Assembly (NCBI GenBank): GCA_918026815.1
Contig: CAKJVC010000066.1
Span: 248,001 to 312,000 of the forward strand
Length of the DNA stretch: 64,000 bases
Reading direction: 5' to 3'
From: Chalara sp. BL73
Lineage: Eukaryota; Ascomycota; Leotiomycetes; Helotiales
Shown here piece by piece: positions 25,415 to 36,277 of the stretch. The translations under genes were made by a program, and so were the position numbers. Every line of letters starts with the position of its first letter. The first letter of the stretch is position 1. The notes under the pieces were generated by a model. That model made no database searches, had not been told where the DNA came from, and was given only the letters and a program-made list of their open reading frames with translations.

Positions 25415-26776
25415 ATGCGGGGCGATGCTAGCTCAGGCCAGTCCAAGACAACTAGTAAACGCTCTAGAAAAGCTCCGAAACGTACGGCCTCCTACAAATC
25501 CTCGATCTCACGAACTATCGCGTCATCTCTTGGCAAAGAAACCCAAGTAATAAAAGCAACTAGGCGCCCGCGTAGAGAGAGTTTGAAAGAAAAGGGACGA
25601 GTAGTAGTGAAAACTACTTCAACTTCGAAACGCAAGAATATAACTGAAACTGAAGATTCATTACCTACAATCCAAATAAAAAGGAGGAAGTTGTCTACCA
25701 AAGGTCTCAGTAAAGGTGATGTTTCCACTAAACGTGTGGTACATAACACTCGGCTACAAAGAAGGAAAGCATTAGCCAAAGCAGCTGAGGACTTGCTCTT
25801 AGATGGGGCTGTAAATCATTCCTCAACGCAGACAATTCCGACTGTACATGTATACAACAAAAAGTATAAACAGTCAGAATTCAATCCTGGACTGGTCATA
25901 AGTACCCCATGGCATGAACCAGATTTTGTGAGTGTCAGCCTCTCGGAGTAGAATTTTTTACATTGAAGGCTTCATAGGCTGTTTTGCTCTAAGATATACA
26001 TGTCCTCTTTGGACATGTCTTAAGGGTAATTCACCCATGAGACGGCTCTATGCTCTAGGAACATTATCGAATAGACAAGCTAACTCGGAGATTCTGATAT
26101 ATAGGATCCGGCCAACGCACTTAAAATGGAACCACGCAGGGTAGAGACAGTTCTCGGTGAGTAAACTTTTCAGATCTCATGATGGCATGTACAGTCTGAC
26201 ATTCCTCTTCACAGGTCCCGTATATTCAAAGCCTCGGAAGTTAATTGTTCTTTCAACCTTCGAAGACCACTGCTTGACAGTACCCATATTCAGCTTCAAT
26301 GAGAATGGACTCAAATATAAGTCCAACAAAGGCGACTTCGTGAGAATTGAAGATAACTTGATAAAGGATCGCCCGCCACTCTCTGAGAACTGCTATGCAC
26401 CTTTGACGTTTTCAAGAGCCAAGGTAAATGAGATGTGTCACATCCTACCATTTTTGAGGCTATACTAGATCTACAGGAGACTAATATTGTTGCCTCGTTG
26501 CAGGAATATCGACACTTCAATAATGGGTTCCATGTAATGTCTCCTTCTTCATATGCCCATATAACATTTCCAGTGTCGTTCAGATATGTTCATCCTTGTA
26601 TTATCGAGGGGAAGATAACTCAAGATTCGCTCCGCGATTTAATCGATTTATATAACGCTCGAGCACCTGTATTATCCACAGCGCGAAAACGGGGTAATTT
26701 CGCAGCGAAGAAGCCGGGCAACGCAAAATCAGCCCTAACTCATCGAGGTCAGAGTTGGGTAGTGACACATCCTTAA
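25415..26776 (+). CDS. DUF6590-like protein with basic N-terminus
   Basis: Predicted protein of 348 aa of unknown function. Exons: 25415-25927, 26105-26156, 26215-26423, 26504-26776; all introns have GT..AG ends and join in frame. The first 130 residues are Lys/Arg/Ser/Thr-rich (SKRSRKAPKR, RRKLSTKG) and probably disordered and nuclear. From about residue 150 the pattern resembles fungal DUF6590 proteins: FNPGLVISTPWHEPDF, then across two introns TVLG/PVYSKPRKLIVLSTF, DHCLTVPIFSFNENGL, then HVMSPSSYAHITFPVSF and IEGKITQDSLRDLIDLY. The tail is basic. Intron 1 (177 nt) is longer than the others here. The family assignment is from memory of the motif order, not a search. The upstream ATG at 25274 is in frame but adds a hydrophobic stretch. 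Confidence 0.6.
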
Positions 26777-28402
26777 ATTGGCGCGCTTGGGCGCTGAAGT
26801 AAGAAATACGCTGCTTATACACCATTACGCTTGTCTTACTCCTCTCTATTTCATTGCTTGCTTTAGAAGCTTCAATGAAAATCACTATACATGAGGGATC
26901 TCAAGGCAATAAATACTCTGCTTTCGATATGCCAGCCAATGTCCTAAACTAAATCTAACACTATGATTGCTGTAGCGGCATACTTGCCACTTTTACTTGA
27001 AGGGATATACAGGACAGCACAGATCAGCCTCTTGGGTGCCAATCGACATAATTTCCAAAATAGCACATCATGTTTGAGGCCCCATCATTGCTTACTACGA
27101 TAATATTATTTCGTTGAGCTCTTCTATTCAGATTATCTTGAAAAGCTGTCGCTGTCAGAATATTATCTCGCTCAGCAAGACTGCAGTCTCCAATAGATCA
27201 TATATGTTCTGCCAGGGACCAATCATCTCCCGCTCACTTCCAAGAGCAACAAGACGCTGTCGTCTAACCCAACAGAACTTGTGCCTTATTCGTCACACTC
27301 AACATTGTCCGGTTTGTCATCATGGTTGCTGCGCTACACCTAACCCTGTATCCAGTCGCGATCAACCTTGCCTATCCAAGTTGCCTCATATGAATCCCAA
27401 TATTCGCTATCTAGATAATCTGTGAAACGAATTCTTAGCCATCGTGATGGAGGATAGCGCCGAAGGCTCTGGCTTTGGATTGTGCTTCTTTCCATCCCTT
27501 TTCAGCTGCAATAGGATCACAGGTTGTTTTTTTGTACTTCTACGAGACTGTTGCTAAAGAATGCTCCTTCTGGCTCTATATTATCTTCTTTTATGAGTTC
27601 GCGGTCCTTTGAATATTCGCCATTGTGGAATTCTTTTCATTTGTCTAGTCTTCGCCGTATGAGCTCTACCTCACCTTCTTTTCCATTCGTTTCATTGACC
27701 GCCTGGTCCTGCAAAGTCACCAATCTTTTTGCTGAAGACTGCGTAGCATAGGACTTCACACCGTCGTTTCGAGACTTTGTTTCCTGCCTGCAATATTGGT
27801 GCAAGCAATTATTCATCTGATTTATCTAACTCTAGCAGGTTGTTGTCAGTGAGGACCTCTGTCGTGTCATTGTACAAGTCTCGTTTCGAACATTTTAGCC
27901 TCTCATTAATTCGCTTTATTAACTCTTCGTGCTCGTCCTTCCTCTTATGAAACTTTTACCTATGCGTCTGATGTTGCTCATTCTTCAAGTTTCAACATCC
28001 TAATTGCGGTTTGGGTCTTCCCGAGTTCAGTGGATTTCCTCTATCACGGCCGATTTACTAGTGGCGGTTGCTTGATCATGTTAATTTCGTAATTGTATGC
28101 TACTACCTTTGAGGGTAGAATTCCACCTCCAGGCATCGATTTGTCAATGCTAGGGCGGACTAAACACCGCCATCTTGTGCTCTAAACTGGATTATTGCAA
28201 GATCCTCAAAGCGGTTTTCATTTGTTCCGAATCTTTAGGACAAAATTACACTCTTAGCAGGGTGTCTCGGTCGAAACATAGAAATCGGAATCCGATCCAA
28301 TGTCGCAAAAGCTCATGATACGCTTAGTATTGGCTTATCCGCCAACTCTGCGCTGACTATATGCAAATATTGACACCATATATACAAATTTTGATTTCTG
28401 AT
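26777..28402. other. AT-rich intergenic region with decayed coding-like sequence
   Basis: About 1.6 kb between the DUF6590-like gene and the thiolase stop. No intact gene is visible. The minus strand at about 27.5-28.0 kb reads like a broken coding sequence (separate entry). The rest shows nothing recognisable. Confidence 0.45.
27522..27958 (-). pseudogene. Possible decayed coiled-coil coding sequence
   Basis: On the minus strand two stretches have coding-like composition but lie in different frames and carry stops. The upstream one reads HKRKDEHEELIKRINERL and continues to LLELDKSDE then a stop (about 27958-27812). The other reads SAKRLVTLQDQAVNETNGK, then GEVELIRRRLDK, a stop, and continues KEFHNGEYSKDRELIKED (about 27756-27522). 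Both are charged and helix-prone, like a coiled coil. No intron with acceptable ends joins them. No family was recognised, and the frame pattern could be chance. Confidence 0.3.
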
Positions 28403-29665
28403 TTACTCCCTAACAAACAGACCAGCCATTCCCATTCCAGTGCCTATACACATGCTCACAACGCCAGTCTGCAATCCCTGTCTTTCTAGCTCTGGCAGTA
28501 AGCCAGCTAACATCCTCGCACCCGTCGCTCCGAGCGGATGGCCTAGTGCAATTGCGCCTCCCTTGGGATTTACTCTACCCTCCTCCAATCGCTTCTCAAG
28601 TCCCAGTTCTCTGATTGAGTAGAGTGCTTGACTAGCGAACGCTTCGTTGATTTCCCAGATACCGATATCTTCAGTGCTGAGTCCGGTGTACTCTAGTAGC
28701 TTAGGGATGGCTATCGCAGGGCCAATACCCATCTCATCTGGCTTACACCCTGCTACCTGGGTTCCTGCCCACTTTCCTATAATCGAAGAAGTAAGACCCA
28801 GTTCCGTAGCTGTACTCCTCCGCATTAAAAGCGTAGCAGCAGCTCCATCCGAGATCTGCGATGAGTTTCCTGCCGTCGAAGCACCATTTTCCTTGAACGC
28901 CGGCTTAAGCTTCTGCATCCCCTCCAGACTAGCATTCGTCCTCACTCCGTCATCTTTCTCAACCGTGATTTCCTTCTCTTCGCCCACCTTCTCCCCGGCT
29001 TTGTTTACCTCCTGAAACCTCGTCGTTACGGGCACGATCTCCTTATCAAACAACCCCTCAGCCTGCGCCTTCGCAGCCTTCTGATGCGACATAACAGCTA
29101 ACGCATCCTGATCCGCCCTGTTAACACCATACCTTTCCGCAACATTCTCGCTCGTCAGCCCCATCGGCATGATGCAATCCCTCGCATCCTTTACCTCGCT
29201 CTCCTTCAATGCCGGCCATAACACTGTTGGAATTGCCTTACTCCCATAATTCCTCGTCATGCTCTCCATCCCGCCTCCGATGCCTACATCGATCATGCCC
29301 GTGGCAATCTCGTGAGCTACGTTGGTGATGGCGCTTAGGCCGGAGGAGCATGCGCGGTTGACGGTGTAGAATGATGTTGTGGTGGGGATTCCGACGTGGT
29401 TCATGGCCATGCGGCCAGCTTTTGAGCCGCCAAGTTCAGAGAGCACGACACCGATACCGACATCCTGTATGAGCGCTGGGTCCAAGTTGGGATTGGCTGT
29501 AAGAGTGGCTTTGAGGACGGTGGCGAGGAGTTCCTCTGGGTAGGCGTCTTTGAGACCACCTTTATAGGAGCGTGTTATGGGCGTGCGCAGAGAGGAGAGG
29601 ATGACGATATCTGAAGGATCTTTCCTCAGGATTTCCTTGAGGCCCTTCCGGATAGGTCCGGACAT
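28403..29665 (-). CDS. 3-ketoacyl-CoA thiolase (acetyl-CoA acyltransferase)
   Basis: Thiolase catalysing the last step of fatty-acid beta-oxidation: 3-ketoacyl-CoA plus CoA to acetyl-CoA and a shortened acyl-CoA. Single exon, 420 aa, full length for the Pot1/Fox3 group. The catalytic set is complete: Cys106 in NRACSSGLSA (acyl acceptor), His376 in GGAIALGHPLGATGAR, Cys406 in VVSMCIGTGMGMA, plus GGGMESMT and NEAFASQ. The N-terminus MSGPIRKGLKEILRKDPSD lacks a clear PTS2 nonapeptide (R-L-x5-H/Q-L), and the C-terminus LFVRE is not a PTS1, unlike yeast Pot1. Location may therefore be cytosolic or mitochondrial, or import may rely on a non-consensus signal. The 5' half is more GC-rich than the 3' half. 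Confidence 0.92.
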   Translation of the reverse strand: MSGPIRKGLKEILRKDPSDIVILSSLRTPITRSYKGGLKDAYPEELLATVLKATLTANPNLDPALIQDVGIGVVLSELGGSKAGRMAMNHVGIPTTTSFYTVNRACSSGLSAITNVAHEIATGMIDVGIGGGMESMTRNYGSKAIPTVLWPALKESEVKDARDCIMPMGLTSENVAERYGVNRADQDALAVMSHQKAAKAQAEGLFDKEIVPVTTRFQEVNKAGEKVGEEKEITVEKDDGVRTNASLEGMQKLKPAFKENGASTAGNSSQISDGAAATLLMRRSTATELGLTSSIIGKWAGTQVAGCKPDEMGIGPAIAIPKLLEYTGLSTEDIGIWEINEAFASQALYSIRELGLEKRLEEGRVNPKGGAIALGHPLGATGARMLAGLLPELERQGLQTGVVSMCIGTGMGMAGLFVRE

Positions 29666-30752
29666 CTTTGGGAAAAGGTTGAAATGGCAGGGTTATTTCT
29701 TGTAGTTAGGTGTTTAAAGGCCTGTTGCAGCGGAGATGTGAAATGGGAAACTTTTGATCAGAATGATGATGTAATCCAGAAATAAAACATGCAAGCTCAT
29801 ATATACACCTCAGCAAACTATCCTAAAGGGGAGAAACTAAGACACGGAATAAACAAGGAAACAGACGTCGAAGGATATATATATTAAATGCCCCGTCAGA
29901 GCCCCTGCGGCTCACTCCCCGCGAACTCGGCACCGCCATCGGTATCCAGCGCCCGGGTAAGAATTTTACCAACCACGCTCCCATTGGTCCAAGCCCCTAG
30001 AACCCTAAAGTTTGCTGCACATCTGCAGTTTCGCCCTCTTCAGTCGCCCTGCTGCAAAAAGGGCGCCCAGGGCATGCTAGTCGCTACCGAATCGCCAACC
30101 GCTTGGCGGCGATGTTGGGGTCCAAAGCCTACTCGGCGAGACCTTCAGCCCTTCACATTTGCTGGACCCAGTCGCGGCGGTTTGCTGTGTGTTGGTTGCT
30201 TCTGGCGGCGCTGGCGGAGCCTTATAATTGCTTGTAAAAGCTTGCGATCGCGAATGAAGGCGATGCCAAGATCTGCTGGTGGTGGTGGTGTTAGGTGGTC
30301 AAATGGAGCTATGGCTACCGATTGAGTTGACCATGTCGAGCATTTATGCTTGCTCAAGAGTACTGTAGCTGCGATGAGTTTCAATACAGATTTCATACTA
30401 GAGCAGGCGACCTGGAAATGTAAAGTAATTGAGGAAGTGTTTTTTTATTAATTACAGCCTTTCTTATCACCAGATGGCTTCGTTACGGCATGCTAGATTC
30501 CTTCTTTCAGATTTCACTCATATTAATTAGTCAGATTCGTCTCGACTCTCTCATTATACTCTGTTAGACGCCACATTTATTCTATTAATGCCATGTGTAT
30601 ATTAACGACTAAACTTTATGTGGGCTCAAAATAGAATATCCGCTGGATCCCCAACGCCATGCTCGCTGAAATGGTCTCATGATATCGTACTCCATACATC
30701 ACCTTGTAGATTGAAGAATCAGAGTGATCATCCCCTTCAGAAATTGTTCATG
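29666..30752. other. Intergenic region with a GC-rich open block
   Basis: About 1.1 kb. The first 220 bases should be the thiolase promoter. At 29888-30325 the plus strand is open for 145 codons and the minus strand at 30145-30396 for 83 codons, in a block more GC-rich than its surroundings. Neither product resembles anything I know, and each could be a shadow of the other. No gene is called. Confidence 0.4.
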
Positions 30753-31708
30753 TTACGTCGTGATGATATGGCTGAAGTGGCCAGGTACTTTATTCCGGCA
30801 CTTCTCGCAATCAGCCCGGTAGCCCATGGTAAAGGTTCTCTTCATCCCAACTCCGTTACCATCCGGGTCCCCTCCAATACCTGTCCACTGGCGTAAGCTA
30901 TGCTTTGAGCGCGTATGGCCCTTTTTTGTAGGCGTTTCTCGATCAACATCCATCTGCATTTCACCAATTCCATGAACTATGGCGGCAGGGCTCGGCTCGC
31001 CTTCACTGATGGGGCTTGGTATGCTCCGATTTGCCAAAAACGAATCGCCTCTGTAATCTGTATTCATTGGCTCCTCCGCAATTCCTTGGGCTCGGTCGGC
31101 TCTAAAGTCCGTTATAAGGCGGAACGGTCTATTAGTATGTACACTCTTGGAGAATTGGCTATGTATAGGCGTCGGGACACGACCTGTGATTGTAGGTGAT
31201 GGATCGTTTTGAAAAGATCCGGGAGAAAGGTGTATGCTATCTTCCATCTCACAGTCTTCCGAGTAGAGCGAGTAAGCAGAGATTTGCGTCGGCTGAGAAT
31301 CGTTCATAGCATCCAGAGGGGGCGATGTTGGCGTGATACTGTTTCCAGATGGTGATGAAAAAGGGGTATGGAATGACTTTGGCTCCTTCGCAACCATGGG
31401 CTCCTCACAATCTGAGTCTGCGGGGGTGATGGTAGGCGGCTGAGGAGTTCCCTGCGCGGTAGACTGATTGAGGAGGAACGGGGAAGCATTGCGATTCATC
31501 TTGGGAGAGGTGCGATGCGGCAAGTTGGCAATCCGACGTTTCTATGGAAAGCGTTAGTCGATATAGATCATATAATCGTAGATCGGGGATTCCTCACTAT
31601 CCGATGCTCGCTGAAGCCTGATGTCTCAAACTCGTCATCTTCGGTCCTGCCGTGCTTCCGACAATTGTTTTGCTGTACAAACATGTTGGTTTGCTCTTGA
31701 TAGTCCAT
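30753..31708 (-). CDS. Conserved fungal protein with C-terminal CxxC..H motif
   Basis: Predicted protein of 299 aa of unknown function. Exon 1 is 31598-31708 and exon 2 is 30753-31541 (GTGAGG..TAG, 56 nt). The start gives MDYQEQTNMFVQQNNCRKHG. Most of the protein is Ser/Pro/Thr/Asp-rich and probably disordered, with many SP/TP sites that could be phosphorylated. The C-terminus is compact: MKRTFTMGYRADCEKC then RNKVPGHFSHI. I remember this tail as strongly conserved in Pezizomycotina; the CEKC pair and following His residues could bind a metal. The junction HRI/KRRIANLPHRTSP keeps frame. It is divergent from DAHP synthase, about 830 bases apart. Confidence 0.7.
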
Positions 31709-32020
31709 TTGATAAGTTCTGGGCTGTCTCGTCTTGTTATCGTTGATGCGTCGTGTCTGAAAAGTTGAAGTTCGTGTACGAGGTACAGGATGGCGAGGCT
31801 GGGAGAGATCTGCCGCGGTTGTGGAATTTGTGAATGTGCAAATTGTTGGGATTCCAAGAACCCTGAACTTATTATCGCTTTAAGAGAGTGTGGGGTGTAT
31901 CAGATAGCTCTGGCAGATTGTGAGGTGTAGTTTCAGAGGTGCTTCATGATCACGAAGTCAGAGCGGGCAAGACCTGAAGTCTACTAAGACAGAGACGGAA
32001 TCCCACGGTCTGACCTAGGC

Positions 32021-32036
32021 TGCCTGCCTGCCTGCC
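32021..32036 (+). repeat. TGCC tetranucleotide repeat, four copies
   Basis: Four uninterrupted TGCC units within the divergent promoter region. Short; no function inferred. Confidence 0.8.
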
Positions 32037-32408
32037 TTACCCCTTGATGAGGTAAGCGTGAAGGCACAAAGTGCGGCCGCTTCTGCCTTAGCTTATGCCA
32101 AGACTGCCAAGGCATCAGCGCCAGACCGTGAGTTCCGGGACCAAAATGGGACCGGTGCGTGTTGTTTCGTTTGCATTGGAATCCGCACAGTATTGTTTGG
32201 TGAATATGTACTCTCGTCCATGTTGATCCCAATGAGAAAAAAAGGAGAGGAAAGACGAGTGTTCTCATGTTACAGCTTCGCGAAGGGCGTGATGTAGTCT
32301 TGTACAATTGGATGGGCTAGACTATATTAGTCTGGACCAATCAGACCATCGCTTATCTCACTTGAGATACTGCGGGGCAAAAGTGATCGTATCAAAACTT
32401 TCAGTTGT

Positions 32409-32415
32409 TGACTCA
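32409..32415 (+). promoter_or_regulatory. TGACTCA general amino-acid control element
   Basis: A perfect TGACTCA lies 126 bases upstream of the DAHP synthase start. This is the binding site of Gcn4/Cpc1/CpcA, which activates amino-acid biosynthesis genes on starvation. The link to the downstream aromatic-pathway gene is inference from position and family. Confidence 0.6.
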
Positions 32416-32540
32416 CTGCTACCATATCTTATTTGTACAACTGCAACATCCCCTACTTATTATCCTCCTTTCTAAACACTTTCTCCTCTGCTAATACTCC
32501 CTGCCTTCTTGTACAATACTTTCATTTCAACGCATTCAAA

Positions 32541-33760
<1,220 letters not shown>

Positions 33761-34082
33761 TGTATGCGAAAGGAGGATGGGACGAACTGGAAATGGAATT
33801 TAAAGCGAATTTGGGGGCATATGGCGTTTCTGGGGTTTAGGAAAAAGTTTGAACCAGGATTTCTGATGCATTGACCTCCTTCTGCATTCAACCCAGACGA
33901 GGATTTGAAAAGAGAACCTGTATAGCTGCGTTATCTAGTAGTCTATACATTCCCGAATCACATTCACTTAGAACCGTAAGCAAACAAGCGTATCACTTCC
34001 AATTGAAATGTATTTTAAAAACGCCTAAAGCCCAATGTCTAACGCTATGCTTCCAACTCCATTTATAATGCGCATCATGTGT
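33761..34082. other. Convergent 3' region
   Basis: About 320 bases holding the 3' ends of DAHP synthase and the aldo-keto reductase. No gene is seen. Confidence 0.5.
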
Positions 34083-35210
34083 TCACGGCTTGTCGCCAGA
34101 CTCGGGAATCGCTCCCATCACTTTCCTGGCGTTGACATACCCTTCCTCAGGACTTGCCCAAGTATAATCCTTCCACTTCCCCAAGATCTTCCAAATGCCC
34201 TCGGCGTATCCCTCGACCTCCTTCCTCCTAGCAATACTCCACTCCCTGTCTCTCTTTGCCACTTCTCCATCCTTCAACGGTAGGCCATCGAGGACGCTGT
34301 TCCAAACCTTCATGGTCTCCTCCAACTCATCCAGATTACTGACACCCATCACGCTGATGCCAACACCCCCAAGACCGCCCACACTTGCCCCGTCCCTTGA
34401 CCACGTGTCTAGCCCCCATCGAATAGAGACGACTTCAAGCCTTTCCCCTTTTCCCTCCACGAACCTTGCCGCTTCCTGAACAATGTTCCTCAACCCTTGA
34501 CCAGCAGGGTGAAAGTCCCCGATACCGCCCACCGGAACGCCTCTACCCCTAAGTAACCCCATTCCTAGCACGCTCGCATTCGGCACAGCCGCCACGCCAG
34601 CCTTGCGCAGCCTCTCTAGGCCCTTCGTCTCCAGCGTCGTATTCTGCAGCGTGAAATTTGCATAGCTCTGCACGGCGTCCAGAGGCTCGCCCGTCTCTTT
34701 CAGCACCAGCTCCGCCAACTCGCAAAGCAACGGAACAGGATAACCACTTATGCCGACATAACGTACAGTACCCTCCTCGTCCCGGATCCGCCTTAGCTCC
34801 CTGATGCAGCCCAGAACCTCCCGCGGAGAGACAAACTCCACGTCATGGCAGTACACGACATCCAACCACTTTGTCCCTAGCCTCTCCAGCGACCTCTTCA
34901 CGCTGAACTGCGCCCACGCCGGGGAATAGTCAAACTCGCTGGCCGCGATCCGGCCCACCTTCGTCAGGAGATAGTATTCCTCGCGCGGAACCGGGCACGC
35001 GGGATGCGTGAGCGCCTGGCCCAGGAGGGTCTCCGAGGGACCGTAGTAGGGCGAGGTGTCGAAAGCGCGAACGCCGAGGGCCAGGGCGCGATGGATGATC
35101 TCCGTGGTTGGCAGCGCGAAGGGGTCCGCGTTGTATTGTGTATTGAAGGTTGCGGTGCCGCAGATGAGAGGGGGGAGGACGGTGTTAAGCGGAGGTTGGG
35201 TGGGTGGCAT
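34083..35210 (-). CDS. ARA2: Aldo-keto reductase, D-arabinose 1-dehydrogenase (Ara2) type
   Basis: Ara2-type enzymes oxidise D-arabinose (or L-galactose in plants) with NAD+ to the lactone, on the way to D-erythroascorbate, a fungal vitamin C analogue. Single exon, 375 aa. The AKR catalytic tetrad is visible: Asp51 and Tyr56 in FDTSPYYGPSE, Lys84 in LLTKVGR, His122 in DVVYCHDVE. L-galactose/arabinose dehydrogenase marks include PPLICGTATFNTQYN, VKRSLERLGTKWLD, VRYVGISGYP and QSYANFTLQNTTL. The C-terminal tail KWKDYTWASPEEGY fits fungal Ara2. An in-frame ATG 54 codons upstream exists but the added segment looks like leader sequence. The gene is clearly more GC-rich than its neighbours. Substrate choice within the family is inference. 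Confidence 0.82.
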   Translation of the reverse strand: MPPTQPPLNTVLPPLICGTATFNTQYNADPFALPTTEIIHRALALGVRAFDTSPYYGPSETLLGQALTHPACPVPREEYYLLTKVGRIAASEFDYSPAWAQFSVKRSLERLGTKWLDVVYCHDVEFVSPREVLGCIRELRRIRDEEGTVRYVGISGYPVPLLCELAELVLKETGEPLDAVQSYANFTLQNTTLETKGLERLRKAGVAAVPNASVLGMGLLRGRGVPVGGIGDFHPAGQGLRNIVQEAARFVEGKGERLEVVSIRWGLDTWSRDGASVGGLGGVGISVMGVSNLDELEETMKVWNSVLDGLPLKDGEVAKRDREWSIARRKEVEGYAEGIWKILGKWKDYTWASPEEGYVNARKVMGAIPESGDKP

Positions 35211-36277
35211 GGTTTGCTTTTGCACCTGTCTTGCGCGGATTCGAGCAGGCAAGATGGGGAGGCAGTTGTATATATAGAAAAGGATGGAAGAGCGCAAGCG
35301 GGGAGCTGTCAGATGAGAACGACGGCAGGCAGAATGGAATTCCGGCGGACTATAACATTTTGTTCGTGGCAAGGAGTGGCTGTTTTTGTGGTGAAAACGT
35401 ACAGTGTAAAATGTTGATCTAGTTTCGACGATGGTGGGGGCCCCTCCTTCCTCGTCTACTCGGCAGTCCAGATATGCTGTCGAAAGGTACTTCAGTTTGC
35501 GTGATAACAGCCATATACAAAACTATGTCCCTGCGTCTGAACTTCTGACAATTTCTGCGAATCAGAACTAAGCTAAATGGATTAAGGGGTAGCTATTCAT
35601 ACATTGGGCCTTGATACCATAGCCGTCATCTGGTCGTCATCATCAGCGACTTTTTTTCCTTCCCTCCTCCAGTATTTCTGGCTTCAGGTAGTGCATCTGG
35701 GTTTCAATCCATCTTCATTTCTTTGTCTCATTCTCCTCTTGCTTGCGTAGTCTGGATTTTTGATACAAATGCAGCGGATGCGGCTCATGGTGGCGTCGAT
35801 CAATCTCGATTTTCCGTCATCGAAACACCGATGCCCCGACTTTTTCCCCTTGCAAGTTGTTCGCCACGTGATTGAATACAGGGCTTCGGGAGAACCTTAA
35901 GACTGCTGCTATGTAAGCACGGTTCGGCCGAGAGAGGTGTATAGATTCGAAAAATGAAAAGTAAATTATCACCGTTGAGAATACAATGCTATTGGAACGG
36001 TGGAGATAAGCGAAACAGGAATAAGGGTATAACCAAGCGAAAGATCAAAGATCAAAGTGACACCATTTGCTCCTGGGTAAGGAGGCTCGTGATTTTAAGC
36101 ACTCTTCTGAAATACAAAATGGCCGTATTACATCCTGCAAGATCAGGAGGGTGTACCAATATCCCAAAATCGCTCAACTATGCATGAAAAGGCAACTAAC
36201 TCCCATTACATGCTTGTGTTTTGACCCAACCGTCCCATAGGCATTTTCCATTTTAGTATAAAAACCCTGACAATATG
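35211..36277. other. Intergenic region upstream of the aldo-keto reductase
   Basis: About 1.07 kb between the aldo-keto reductase start and the end of the SulP transporter gene. Only short unrelated open frames are present; no gene is called. Confidence 0.5.

Larger units (their letters stand above)
31709..32540. promoter_or_regulatory. Shared upstream region of conserved protein and DAHP synthase
   Basis: About 830 bases between divergent starts. It contains a TGCC tetranucleotide repeat (32021-32036), a TGACTCA site (32409-32415) and a pyrimidine-rich leader just before the DAHP synthase ATG, typical of well-expressed fungal genes. Confidence 0.55.
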
